Source of the DNA: Apis mellifera | Taxonomy: Eukaryota; Arthropoda; Insecta; Hymenoptera; Apidae | Length of the DNA stretch: 64,000 nucleotides | NCBI RefSeq assembly: GCF_003254395.2 | Contig: NC_037641.1 | Coordinates: 12,548,501-12,612,500, forward strand | Reading direction: 5' to 3' | Shown here: positions 36,714 to 50,052 of the stretch, in pieces | Layout: every line of letters starts with the position of its first letter | Numbering within the stretch: the stretch's first letter is position 1 | The notes under the pieces: model-generated | What the model was told of the DNA's origin: nothing | What the model saw: the letters and a program-made list of their open reading frames with translations, nothing else | The model's database searches: none | Made by a program: the position numbers and the translations under genes

Positions 36714-39700
36714 TTAACGAAGAGATCGTAACTTCAGTCTCAGTACAAAGTAGGCGATCACTCTCAAGGTAAGCAAAAAACCTGTCAATGCAACCGCGTC
36801 CTGCCAAAAGACGGCGTTTTGCATCGACATTTCTTCGAGGAACTTCGTCGGGCTCTTGAAATGGCAGTACGCATCGGAACACTTGAGCTTAGCACGATTA
36901 TAACCATACACAGAAATCATGGTGCCTTCAAAACTATATCTAACATAACTTACGTACGAAAGAAATTTTAGATACTTTGGAATGGCATCAAAATTAACAA
37001 AGAAACCGGAGAATAAAACAATTGGCACCGATGATACAGGGCCAATGAATACTCCAGTCTGGAAAAAAATTTTTTTTATTAAATTTTGGAAAAAATATAA
37101 TAAAAAATATCGATGACATTATATAGAAATGGAAGTGTTACCTCCACACTCATCGCTGATCCTATCACTAAACCGATAGATTGAGAAACTAATGCTGTTA
37201 ATATACATATAGTTAAATACATCATGAATCTATTTGTTTCCAATGGTTGCGACGTCATGAAATATACAATTATGACGTATGCTATAGAATATACTATCTG
37301 CAATGAAAATAATGAATTGAAATGTATATTAAAAATTTAAATGAATATACATTAAAAGCATGCGTTAAATTAAAAATACTAACTTGAAAAGGTACATCGG
37401 CTAAAGTTCTTGCAAGATAATAAGCTTTTACAGAATACCAGTAATTTAAATGTTCTCTTACAAATACTGCCATTTCTATTGGAACTATATTAAAAAACAA
37501 GTTATTAGATATTTAATTAGTAGATATAAATACATACATAATTAGTACATATAAGAACAAAAGATATAAATAAGATATAAACAAAGTTTTTTATTATGCA
37601 TTTTTTACTTACATGTAAGAATGGTAGGCATCATTGCGGTGAACATGAGAAACATTACCGTAAAGAAAACGCAGCCGGCATTGCTCATTACTCGTGAAGC
37701 ATCATTGCCGATATCATAATAAATTGCACCAATGAGAAACCCAACAATTATATGGGAAATCAGCCTTACTCTCGTTAATGTCTACAATATAATAAAGTAT
37801 TTTTTGAACGAGATATTTCTAGTATTATTACTTATCGAATAACATATGTATGTATATGTTATTAAATATATTAACCATGTCTCTTATTTGTGACAAGAAT
37901 ATCCTTTTAAGAAGGATCCAAAATTGAGTCCAACTATTTGTTGGAAAGCCAACTTTTTGCTCAATACTTTCTGCACTATCTAATAGAGAAGTCGTGCAAG
38001 AAATTGGTATGTTAATCACTGTTCCGCTATTTGGTTGTTTTGCTACACCGTTTGGTATTAGAGCAGTTTCAGATTTTGTTTCTTGCTGCGGAGACTCCTT
38101 CGCGATATCATTCGATACAGTTTGCACCGCATTTATAGTACTTTGATAATGTTGATAATTAGCACATTTACCATTATTTACAGCCATAACTAATTTATGC
38201 ACACATTCTCCATGTTCTCCACATGCCACTTCCATAACTAAACAAAATTATTTTTTTTTTTCTTATTTAATAGATTTTAATTATCATCAAAAGCATTAAT
38301 GCAATTATTTTCATCTACCATAATCCGCTGGGTTATGATAACTGGGACATTCCAAGCCCACCGATGATAGAAAGGGTACCAGCCCACCAACATTTCCTTG
38401 ATATATACACTGGCCCTCGGCCAAAAGATACAAATGATCAAACATTTCAAATAATCGTGCACTTGGTTGATGTATCGTACATATAATAGTTCTTCCTAAA
38501 AATAAAGAACATTTTTTTATAATAACAAATTATAATAATGTATAATAAATAATATATATATAATATATAATAATATATAATAAATATTATAATAATAAAT
38601 AATAAATAATAATAAATAACATGTTATCAAATATGCAATTAAATAAGAATTTATTGCCAAATTACCTCCTCTACTTAATGATTTGAGCAAGCTTAAACAT
38701 TGGTAACAAGTTGAACTGTCCAAGCCAGAAGTTGGTTCGTCAAAAAACATTACCGGAGGATTGTTAACAAGTTCCAATCCGATCGATAATCTTTTCCTCT
38801 GCCCTCCGCTAAGACAATGAGTCTGTGTATTGCTCGCATCGCTTAGGCCAAGCGTTTCGATTATTTCTTCGATCTGTGTAAACACAGATGAGATTTTATT
38901 AGAATTGTTTAAAATGATTGTCCGATTTTTAAAAGATTCGCCTTTAGCATACCACAATTTTTTTTGCCGTCGCGCTGATATCCTTCCCCAATTTCAAATT
39001 AGCAGAAACCGTCATTGTCTCGTAAACCGTCAAATGAGGTAACAGGCGGTCATCTTGCATTATGTAACAAGACATTTTTCGAAATCTCCTAAGATTCCTG
39101 TCTTTTCCGTTTATCAGAACAGAGCCGTTCAGATGAGACGTCCTGAAAATATCAAGGATATCATTATATCTTTTCCAATTTTTTTTTTTTTTTTGGCTTA
39201 TTACTTATGAATATTGTTGAGAACTTACTTGTACCCTGCCAAAACGTTCATAAGTGTACTTTTTCCAGCACCTGAAGGGCCCATGATGGCGGTCAATTCT
39301 CCGGATCGAAATTTTCCATTCACGCATTTCAGAATTGTTTTGTATCCTGTAAGATAAAATATTCGAGACATAAAATTTACAATTTTTTTGTTTTTTTCGA
39401 GATTTACTATTTTCCACTTGTATATTTTACATTTCGAAAATTAGCGATTTTTTTCCAAGAAGAGATATAACATAGAAATTTCATTTATAATCACAGCTTT
39501 CACGAATACTTAAATTCTCTAACTGACCTCTTTTAATTGTCAGTACAATTACAAGGTATATCTGGACCGAAACGAAATTGATTCTTTCAGCTGGGTCATT
39601 GTTAAACATATTGGACAAAATGACCTATCGAATATACTTTTCATGTGCGAATACGTTTATATCGTTCTTTTTTTTTTTTCTCGAAGACCAACCTCTTTTC

Positions 39701-42700
39701 CTGCCTTCTGACACGCTGTACGCTAGATTCTTGAACTCGATGTCAACCGGTGGCCTCTTCGGTAAATGCGTCAGCGTAACTGCCGGCCTTTTGCCATCCT
39801 GGCCCGGACTATGGTTAGGTACTTTTCTTGCGAACATGCTATTGCTACACATTGAAGCCGCGGTACCATTCGATGCACTACCATTGCAATTGCAGTGAAG
39901 ATTATTTTGCGAGTTGCTGAAACACACGGGAAAGATTAGTTGATGAAAAAGATTTTTTTTTTTAATATTTTAAATACATTTTTTTTTAAACATTTCGAAG
40001 TGTAAAAATTTCATATAAATATTGAATCGATTTGAGATAATCTTTCGATTCTAAGTAATCGAGAATAATATTTGAATTAAATTAACAAAGAATCAAAACT
40101 CGTTTTTGTTATGTATATTAATTATTTTTTTTTTAAATTTTTTTTACAATTTTTATTATTAAATATTTAAATATTACATTTATAAATAAAAAATTTATAA
40201 ATAAACATTTATAAAACATTTATGAATAAAAAAATATTTAAATATTACGTTTTAAATATCACATTAATAAAGAGTGATTAAACGATGTTTATTCTTTTTG
40301 ATTTACGATTAAAAATAGGAAAATTTATTCTTCGTTAAATATTTGTCTGAATTGATGTGAAATAAATTTTAGAAGCCCCGCGAATTAAACATATGGTATT
40401 CGTAATTTAATCTTTCATTCTCGCTTCTAGTTTTATGGTTTCGATAAGAATAAGAATCGATTTAATCGATATCGTACACGTGTAATATTCTAAAAAGATA
40501 AAATAATTAAAATTTTTACCGACGAAAATTCAAGCAATTTCGTAATTATGAACACGCGTCGAAGTATTTATCGTAAAATTTAATTTTTACTTTTTAATCG
40601 TTTAATTCAAATATCAGTCTATATTTTTGTAATTTGAAAAAAATTAAATAATTTTTTTCCAGGTGATCTAGATTTAAACAATTTTCACTTTTATCGACGG
40701 AAAATTCAACGAAACAATCAGAAGGAAGCTTTGTAAAAAGCTTAACGCGGATCAATGGAAAGACCTTGAGATCCGTTTTAGTCGTATTTGGGATATATTA
40801 GTTCGCGTGTTCGATGTTCCCTCGATGACCGCAGTTACATTTATACATTGTCAGTAATAATATGGCATATTTGATAAAATTGTTGCTTAATTACATGAAA
40901 ATTAAGATAAAAAGTCAATAGAAATATTCAATCTTAAAAATTCAATTTTATTTTCATTATTATTTGTTAATAATAATTTTAATAATCTAAGCATATTGTT
41001 AATTACAATATATAAAATTATAGAATAGAATGTAAAGAATATTTGGAATTTAGATTTAGAAAGTTTAAATTCAACAATATTATTTTGTTGATAAAAATTA
41101 AATATCAGTTTTGTAGCCATTGAAAAAGGCTATGAGCGATCTTTGCAATGTAGTAGTCAATTTTTCTTTTTTTTTTTTTTTTTATAGAAAGCTTTGTACA
41201 CAATACTGTTTATTATGCAAATATCAATATCAGCCATTATATTTTTATATTTATATCCTATTCATGTAAAAATGCTATATTGATTCAAAGTTGACAAAAG
41301 TTTCAATCATTCAAAGAATATATACTATTATGCTTATATAGGCTTTCGTTTTTAAGAGAAGGATCCATATAAAAGAAGCTCATATTCAAAGTTTTGTATT
41401 GTTCTACAATATATATAAATTTCCTGATGTGCACTGTGAATTGAGATTTCATTCTCAATCTCGAACATATTAAATGTTTATTTTTTTTTTTTTAATATGC
41501 CATCTTTTTATTAAAAATCATACCTGAGAACAGCATTGTTGAGATTTTCCAAATGCAGGGAAGGTGGAGGAGATTTAATTGTCACCTGATGACTTCCACC
41601 TGGAATGAACTGTACTTGTTCATCTCCACTGTATCTAGATCCTCCTCCACCGGACAAAGCAAGATTTTTTAAATCTGCCATCATCTCCTGATGCTGAAAC
41701 AATCAATTAGCCAATTGAACTCCTTCCAAGCATAAAAATTTCATAGAATCATCAAAACTTTTTCTTTTATGATGTGATTAAAAGAAAATTGTATTTAATC
41801 TATTAAAAATTAATCAAATTGTTATGTTAAAAAGTGAATAATTTAACACTTACTTTGTTAAAATTGGTAGGGGATTTTTGTTCATATAAAATTATAAAAT
41901 TATTTTAATTACGTTATAAAATGAATAAAATTCTTTTTATACAACATTCTTTGAAACTATTCTTAGAATAAATTTAAAAGAAATACATAATATTGTTCCT
42001 TTTTTTTTTTACTTGTTGTTTCTTTTCTTTCTTCTTTTTCTTTTCTTTTTTATTTGTCTAGTCATTCAAGAAATGAATTAATCTTATACAAATCAATGAA
42101 AAAAATATTACATTTAGATTTAGATATTTCTTTTCGTTTATTTTAAATATATCTAATAATTTTATTATATACTTTTTAAGAAAAAAAAAAAATTATTTTT
42201 TTACATACAATATAGAAAAAGTATTTCAGACCCACGTGTTACCAAAGATATGATAACGCTCTTGTAATTATCAGACAATATTATAACAACATATTACTGA
42301 TCAAATACGATAATCGAATATTGTCTATTCAATGAAATAATTAAAAATTGAATATGATGAATGAGATAAATTTTGAATGCAATCAGATTGTGATATCTTT
42401 CAAAAATATGTAAGTCAGAACACGTGTGTATATATCTTACAAAAAAAATATTTGCAAAATATTTATTACGGATGATTAAATTTTAATTATTGATCGATCG
42501 ATCGATCAATTGACGTAATCAATGTGACTAACAATTCGCAAAATTTAACATAATTTTTTTACTTATTTTTTACTTATTTTATCTATGTGTTTATATATAT
42601 ATATATATTCAAATAAATAAATAATTAATTTAATATAAAAACTAACATAAGAATAAATTATTAATCGAATAATTAGAAATTTAATATTAAATATTATAGT

Positions 42701-43832
42701 TTGGATAAATAAAAGTTGTACAATATTTTTATTTCGACAAATAAATTTGTAGATGCATTATAATATCTATTAAATTACTAACGCATAAATCGGTCATGAT
42801 CGTACCAGGGTCAATGTCCATTGCATCTTCCGAGAAATATATTATTTACCTTTAAACAAAATATTGAACTTATGTTCAAATTCAAGTAAATATTTTAAAT
42901 GGGCAAATAATGTATGTGTAAACAATTATTTGTCCATGTTTATTTACGTTATATAATTTATGTTAGAATAATGATTCAATGTATACAAGAATATATATTA
43001 TATTATATTATTATCATTTTTTTTCATTTTGCTCAAAGTTTCGAACAATTTCACTTTCACGTGTGTATTAATAATAAAATTTGTTTGCCAACAAATAAAT
43101 TTAATAATAAGTTTTTAAATATAATAAAATTGAAATAAAAAATATTAAATTTTCTCTGTATTGCAAATATTAAATTGTTAAAATTTAAACGAATTTTCGA
43201 AACTCTTTTTTATTAAATTATGTTGTACGTGATAGTAAGCAGTATAATATATATATATATATATTATAATAAAATGCAATGATTCGATGTAATTGGATGT
43301 ACGTAAAATTGGAATTTTTTTTCTAATGATTTTAAATTCAATTTTAAGTTTAAATATATCAACTATAGAATTATAAACTTTAGTAAATATTGGTTATAGA
43401 TATTTATCGAACATGTGTTTTAACAACAGTCACGAAAGTTAAAAACAATGAAACGCTGAAAATAAATTATTAATAATGACAATAGGAAAAAAAAGTTAAC
43501 ATTAGTTACATTTTCTATCAGTTTGAAGTTATGAATTTTTAAATATAATAACTATTGATATTTTTTTATTTTATTATTTTTAAAAAATATGTATATTTTT
43601 TTTATAATATTCATTTATAATAATATTAATAATAATATTAATTACGAACAAAGAAGAAAAATAAGAAAGCGGATATGTGTTATTGCAGACAAAGAAAAAT
43701 GGTTAAATATTTAAGTAGAATAAGGATTGCGTGAACAATGATCAAGTAAAAGATTCGTAAAAGTGTATCGGTTAAATAAAATATAAAAAAATTTCTGTTT
43801 TAAAATAATTATAAATAGAATGTACTCACCAT
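36714..43832 (-). CDS. ABCG half-transporter C (ABCG1/4-like)
   Basis: Twelve coding exons: 43832-43830 (only the ATG), 41693-41524, 39916-39693, 39346-39229, 39142-38953, 38873-38666, 38495-38319, 38237-37876, 37781-37613, 37484-37384, 37297-37142 and 37058-36714; 740 residues. A long hydrophilic N-terminus (about 100 residues, Gly/Ser/Asn-rich) leads to LTHLPKRPPVDIEFKNLAY. The ATPase half has Walker A GPSGAGKST (Lys about 161), Q-loop CYIMQDDRL, signature LSGGQRKRLSIGL, Walker B VMFFDEPTSGLDSS and H-loop CTIHQPSA. The membrane half has six helices, with VLFSGFFVNFDAIPKYLKF and VSYVRYSFEGTMISVYGYN. All catalytic motifs are intact, so it should be a working lipid or sterol-type half-transporter. 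The start is chosen because an in-frame stop lies four codons upstream in the leader exon. An internal ATG pair a few codons into exon 2 is an alternative. Confidence 0.94.
39917..41523 (-). other. ABCG-C intron 2
   Basis: AT-rich intron of 1.6 kb. The stretch 40370-40850 is somewhat less repetitive, but I recognise no exon or RNA there. Confidence 0.5.
41694..43829 (-). other. ABCG-C intron 1
   Basis: AT-rich intron of 2.1 kb separating the start codon from the rest of the gene. It holds a GATC-based palindrome at 42489-42510. No nested gene seen. Confidence 0.55.
42489..42510. repeat. 22-base perfect palindrome built on GATC repeats
   Basis: The core is four overlapping GATC units (GATCGATCGATCGATC) flanked symmetrically by ATT/AAT. 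It lies in intron 1 of ABCG-C. Confidence 0.9.
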
Positions 43833-44345
43833 CGGTCGAAGGTAAATTTAGGTATCCAAACGGCGTTCGAAATCATACCCTGATGATGATACTGTGCATT
43901 CTCTATCTCTCCGCCCTTTCTTCTGACGCTTCACCATGCACAGCAATCGCGTTAGAAAGAAATAACGATCACAAAAATTACAATAAAGTGAAAAGCAACT
44001 AGATAGGCCGTAGTGAATCGCTATGATGTGCTTCTAATCCTTGTCTTCGCTTTTCCAATTATTAATAAGGAATTTCTCGAATCGCAAAGTGGTAAAATAA
44101 TATTCAATAAAGATTGCAATCAATTATATTGTGCGAGCACGTATAAATAAAAATCGAAACGTAAAGCAGCTAACCGATTCGCAGTATGAACTGCAACTGA
44201 CAGCGAAGAGAAACGATCAGACGACGCAACACTGTCCAGAATCAGCTGTCGTGCTATGCACCATCGTTCGCCTCTACCAACCAAATGAACTGAACTGTCC
44301 AACTCGAAACCAGGGACGACTATAATCATCGGAGCCCTCTCCCAC
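43833..44345 (-). promoter_or_regulatory. ABCG-C leader exon and promoter
   Basis: The leader exon ends at 43830 with a consensus GTGAGT donor immediately after the ATG. G+C is raised through 43850-44340. A TCAGT initiator lies on the minus strand at 44196-44200 (in GTCAGTTGCAG), a plausible start of transcription, with further GTTCAGTTC about 90 bases upstream. Confidence 0.5.
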
Positions 44346-44999
44346 TTGCATGTTTCTTCTATCTCTTGGACTATTGGTCTTAAACCACGCGATCAGATTT
44401 ATAAGCGTTGCGCGTTTTACGTTATTCTTTTATTACTTATGACTCGAGATATTTTCTTTTATTATTTATAATTATTTTTAATAAGAATAAAACTGCTTCA
44501 AATAAAAATGCTTTTACTCCAGTACTCCTTTTTTTTTTTTTTTGATTTTATGCAATGATGATATTTTCAAATAATCATAATTTCGTAAAACTCAAAACAA
44601 ATAAACAATATCAATAATAAATGGCAAACATAAAATAAGATTTAGAACACTTATCTCTTAATTAAATATTTAGATTTTAAATTCATCGGTTTAAAAAATT
44701 ATATTTAGTTTTTTAAAATACAAGTCTTATACAAAGAGTCTTATATAAGAATACATCAAATTGAAGAAAAAAGAATTATATAATTTTACTGAATATTGTT
44801 TTTCGGAAACGAGACAGTTTAATATACTATAATGATAGGAATAAATGAAATGATAGAAGAATATCTGTTTGCAATTTATATGCATGATATGCAACATAGT
44901 TTGAAGGTTAAATATTTGAAGAGTAATATATGTTTACAAATTAAATGACAAAGGTTAAATAGAATCTTAATGCGCGCGAATCTTAAAAAGTTTTCTAGA

Positions 45000-45460
45000 G
45001 TTTCAAAAGTTCGGCTGTAGGGTATAATGATGAAATATTACGTTCCTGCTTTTCTTGCGCATGCACAACAATGTACTACATCGTTATAGGGTCGAAATTC
45101 CCGTAGACGGTTCCGTAAATTTCGTCCTCGACGAAATTTATATTTCATCTCGTACAACAGAGAAGGGGCAATACAGGAAAAGAGAAAGAAGCAAATTATA
45201 TTAGAAGAATCGAGACAGAGAATAGATGGATGAGGGATAACGTTTCAAGAGGAAGCAGGAAAGAAAGGAGTAAAGGAGAAGGGAGAATGAGTTACCACAT
45301 ACTGTGGGTCGATACTCTAGCACTAGCTCGATGTTCGGTACTAGTGTACTTGTATATCTGAGTACATCTGCACCAAGAAATGTGTTTGACTCATCGCAAG
45401 TGCGAAGAAAGAGAGAGGGTAGTGCACTCAACGATGCCAAGGGCTGCTGCACTTGTGAAT
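45000..45460. other. Isolated GC-elevated block with palindrome, possible alternative first exon
   Basis: A non-repetitive block in AT-rich DNA, upstream of ABCG-C. It contains the 25-base palindrome at 45116-45140, a purine-rich tract (45160-45290) and, on the minus strand, a GTAACT donor near 45296. It could be a distal promoter or alternative leader exon for ABCG-C. The minus ORF at 45201-45530 runs across this donor and has no recognisable domain. Confidence 0.35.
45116..45140. repeat. 25-base palindrome with 11-base perfect arms
   Basis: Arms TAAATTTCGTC and GACGAAATTTA surround CTC. In DNA it would form a short cruciform or bind a dimeric factor; in RNA it would form a tight hairpin. 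Confidence 0.9.
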
Positions 45461-48400
45461 TAAGATCGAAGTTTAGTTTTAGTTTTTTTGCAAAATATAA
45501 TATCTGTTTGTATTTCCATACATATTTCAAGCGCTTTTAAATGTTATTTTGTATTTATGTCAAAGATAAATATATCTAAATGTATATATATATATATATA
45601 TATATATTCTTCGATAATTATACAAGACAAAGATTATTATAACACTTTCTCTATTTCTTATAAATATTTTTTATGTTAAAAGGAAATATACGTTTTTTTT
45701 TTTCATAATTCAAAAGGAAATTATAAAAAAACGAAATCACATATTCTTTCTTACTATAAAATTTTATTATGTACATATATATGATCTTTTGTTTTCGCTG
45801 ACGCCATCCTAGAGAGCGCATCAAATTTCATCCTGTTTTCTACTTTATCTACCTATTTTTTTCTACCTTATCATAATGGATTCATAAATTGTTTAAATTT
45901 TTATCAGATATTTAATGCATTGGTACAAATTTATCATTTTTAAAATATGAAAATTCATGCAATTTATCAGCAATTTATTCTATTAGCAAAAAAAAATATA
46001 TTTTTTGAATTAAACTAAATTATAGAATTTTCTATATTAAGCATCGATGAAATTCCAACGACAGATTATCTTTTGTTTTAACCAGTTACTGACTCACTCA
46101 CAATCAGAAGCAGACTAGGAATGTAGATACCTATAGATACATCTTGTTTTCTTGGTAGAGGGTGAATATACACGTTTCTTTGAACAAAGACAATTATTTC
46201 AAATGTTCTCAAAGAATGTTACATTACAGAAAATTTATAAATTTATAAGTAAATAATACATAATAATATATAATCTGTATACATAGTTGTTGTATATACT
46301 TTTATATATCTGCAAATAATTGTAACAAAAAGAGGTTAAATTTTGTTCTTTTTTGAAATCTCATTAAAATGAAATTTGAAAAGATTTAGATATTAATATA
46401 TTCAAATTGAATAATATCACACACAGATTTCAGAGAGGAAATTACTTGATAAATCTATGATTGTTACTATTTTTATCGTTTTTACACGTGAACAAAGTCT
46501 GCAATAGGAGTATCCTTTTTTTTGCGTCATTTATCTGCAGAAAAACTACTGTTGCATGTGTGATACATATGTATCAAATCAAATAACATATTTGTACTGA
46601 TCCGATAAGTGTATCATAAATTAAATTACTTAAATATTCTTTTTTCACATAACAATATTTTTTTTCTTTACTGCGAATATATTGCACGATATGACAAATC
46701 GAATGATATGTTTTTTATTGATATCGTTTATATAAACTATTAAATATAATCAAAGATGTTCTGTCAAGCCAATTTTACGTAATCGATCTGTCTTTTGTAT
46801 TCTATTTTGAGAGAAGTATTGCTACATTAAGTATGCGTGCACTAAATTATGCGATAAAAACAAATGATAACAAACTAATAGTTTTATATTGATTTTCAAA
46901 AATTTTATATTATTTTTATACGTTAATACAAATGTTTAAATTTGACAAATAACACATATAAGTCAAATAGAAATATATAGATAGTGAATTTTGAAATTTT
47001 TAAATCAAATAACAATTTTTCTTTACAATTTTATAGATCAATCAAGAAGAATCAATCATATAGAGATTATAATTTTCTTAATAATTTTATATAGAATCCG
47101 TTTCATCTTGATATGAATTTTGTCTTATATCTAGACTAGATATTAATACACGTGTCTTATATCTGATTGAATACAAATACAATATGTAAGAAAAAAGTGT
47201 ATAGATATATTTATTAGAATCTTATTTATCATAATTTTATAGTATTACCAATTTTTATAGTATTTTAATTTTTAATAGATATTTGTATTATCATTTACGT
47301 AAATTTAATTTTTTGCAAAAGTTTATCTTTTAAGTTATTCAATTTGTAGCGAATTATTTTCAAAGTAAATATACACGCATGTATCTACGATTCTTGGAAA
47401 ATAAACTTTATAGATATTACTAGAGAAGAAAGTCTCGACTCTCTACATTCTTTATATCTTTGATTACAATCAAATTATTGTATATTTAGATACTATTTCC
47501 TCACAGCTAGCAAGTTTAATCGAATTTTATTCCCAATGTTCAAAGTCACGCAATTTATCAATCTCAAAATATAATCTCGAAAAAAAATAAAAATTCGATC
47601 AAGATATTCGATCCTTGATTTTGAAACGACAAATTACAATAATATATCGTATTTTACCACGTAGTATCTTAGAACGATTATCGAATTTTTATAATCAGTT
47701 TGATTAAAAATTCACTCTTGAGAGTCTGTCGTGATCTAGCTGTCTTGTTGCTGCTCTGATAGTAAATATCTACGTAATTCGAGCTACAATGTTCAAGTAC
47801 AACTGTACTTGATTCGAACATCCGCGTGAAAGATTATTTCCCTTGACACTGGATGCAGGGCAGAACAAAGGATTTGAGCATTTTTATCTTGATAAAATAA
47901 TTTTATTTAGATTTATTTATTATTTATTAGTTTATTGGTTTATCTCTTAAACATTATAATTTTATATTATTATTATTAATATTATTAAATCTACGTTAAT
48001 TGTTGCTGACAATGAGAATATGATTGGAAAGCATTGTTTTCAATTTTCTCGATTATAATCCAATCAAATCAAATGTCTTATAATAAATATATAATTCATG
48101 ATGTTATTCTAAATAAATACATATTTCTCTCAAAAGCTGCATTGTCCTATCATCATAGACTATCTAGTTCATATCATACATAACAATGAATGATATTAAA
48201 TATATAATATGCATATGCATATATCATATAATATGATGAAAATATTGTAAAATTAAAAATATTTTTTTCAGATTCAGCTTTTTGTTAAAGTATAATAAAA
48301 TAATTATAATTATACAATATTATATATATATATATTTATTCATGAATGACTAATGTGTACATCTCGCAATCGCAATTCGAATGTATGTTACAAAGTCCGT

Positions 48401-49600
48401 AACACAAAGAGATTAATTATAATATCGATTTTATTTTCTTTGTCAATATCATTATTTCAATATTACCATTATATTACACGGTCCATATAATACAAAATAT
48501 ACGCTGTTGTCTTTCAAGAAAGAAATGTATGATATTTACATATCATATGAATGTATTTTGTAAATAAATGATAGTATATGTGTGTAAATTCACAATCATT
48601 TTAATTTATTTATGTATATTAAATAATATAAATACAAAATTTGCAAACATTTTACAATCTTAAAAATGTTAAAATAATTTTTCTTGGAAAATCTGTATTT
48701 TCGAAATATATGAAAAATGATCTATTTTAATTCATTTCCTTTTTTATATTTTTTATATTTCACTATTTGAATATTTTTTACTATCATTACTATTTTACTT
48801 TAAACTTTGTTTAATTTAAGTTAAAGTTAAAGTTAATAAGTAGTATCATTTTAATTAATGTGCGAGTGTGATGAATAAGTAATCTTTCTTTCAATGGTAA
48901 GTACTTACGTACTATTTCTTTCACGTGAACGAACTATATAAGTATGCATTACAGAATAATTTTACAGATGTTTTCAAGGTAATCTGAAATTAAACTTTCA
49001 AAAATGAAATTTTTTTTTGAAATCGTATAATATTTTTATCTCATAATCATAAAATAAAACTTATAATTTTGTAAAAAGTATCGATTATAATATATTGTAC
49101 ACATTCTAGATTTATTTTATTAATATGAATATGATATTCAATTTATTACTATCTTCGTACTACTCGTTCAATGTATACCACTAAAATGAATGAACACCTT
49201 TACAGAGAAAGAGTTGCTTTTGTGACAGAGGTCGTGATAAAACGCTTACTCATACGTAGTATGTTGCGAATTTTTAACGTTTCTCATATAAGATTTATAT
49301 TTATTGAAAATAAGCTACAAGGAATTATCTTAAATAATTACAAAATGTTTTACAATTTCTGGCTATTATAAATCAGAATCAATGACGAAATAATATTTTT
49401 ATTAATTGTGATCAAAATAATACAGAGAAAGACAGTTATTCTCGTAAGCAGTAGTAACTTGCAAATATATGTTTGCACAAGTGAATAAAGACAATAAAAT
49501 AGAAGAAGAGAGAAAGTAAATTTGTAGGACAGTAGAAGGAATGTGATGAAATCAGCTATAATTTATTCAAGTCGTTGATTTACACAAAAACACAAATAAC
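45461..49600. other. Intergenic region before the Rab GAP gene
   Basis: AT-rich, with TA runs (45583-45606, 48320-48338). I see no coding region. A slightly richer patch at 47690-47880 includes an 18-base perfect palindrome (47794-47811, CAAGTACA and its complement). The plus-strand patch from about 48880 to 49560 is probably the promoter and leader of the downstream gene. Confidence 0.45.
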
Positions 49601-50010
49601 ATGTTTGAACCTACAGAACAGGGAAAGGTAAGAATCATTTTTGAATTATTCTTATATGTATTGATGATGCAATTGCAATTTTTGATGTCGCAAAATACTA
49701 TTAGAATGTATATTCTGTCAATTTCATAAATGACGTAAACATTCAAGTCACATGCATTATTTTTAATATTTCAATAAAACTGAATTAAGCTTTATGCAAA
49801 AGCATAATTATTTAAGTATCATTTATTTCTATATTTGTATCAATTTTACATTGTTGTCATTTCATAGTTTAATAAAATTCATATGTTTCGTTTGACAATG
49901 ACATTATAATAGAGGTTATGTTTTATATATACTATAGAATGTTATCTATTGTTAACATACATTTTATAGAATTCCTTTCATATAAATTCAAATCTTATTT
50001 GTTTTATATT

Positions 50011-50052
<42 letters not shown>

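Noticed and set aside
39578..39898. 106-codon plus-strand ORF
   Set aside because: It lies antisense to the ABCG-C exon with the LTHLPKRPPVDIEF motif and is only a shadow of that coding sequence plus intron T runs.
44131..44325. Plus and minus ORFs in the ABCG-C leader region
   Set aside because: Both fall in the GC-raised promoter/leader, overlap each other and show no domain; chance openings in non-AT-rich sequence.
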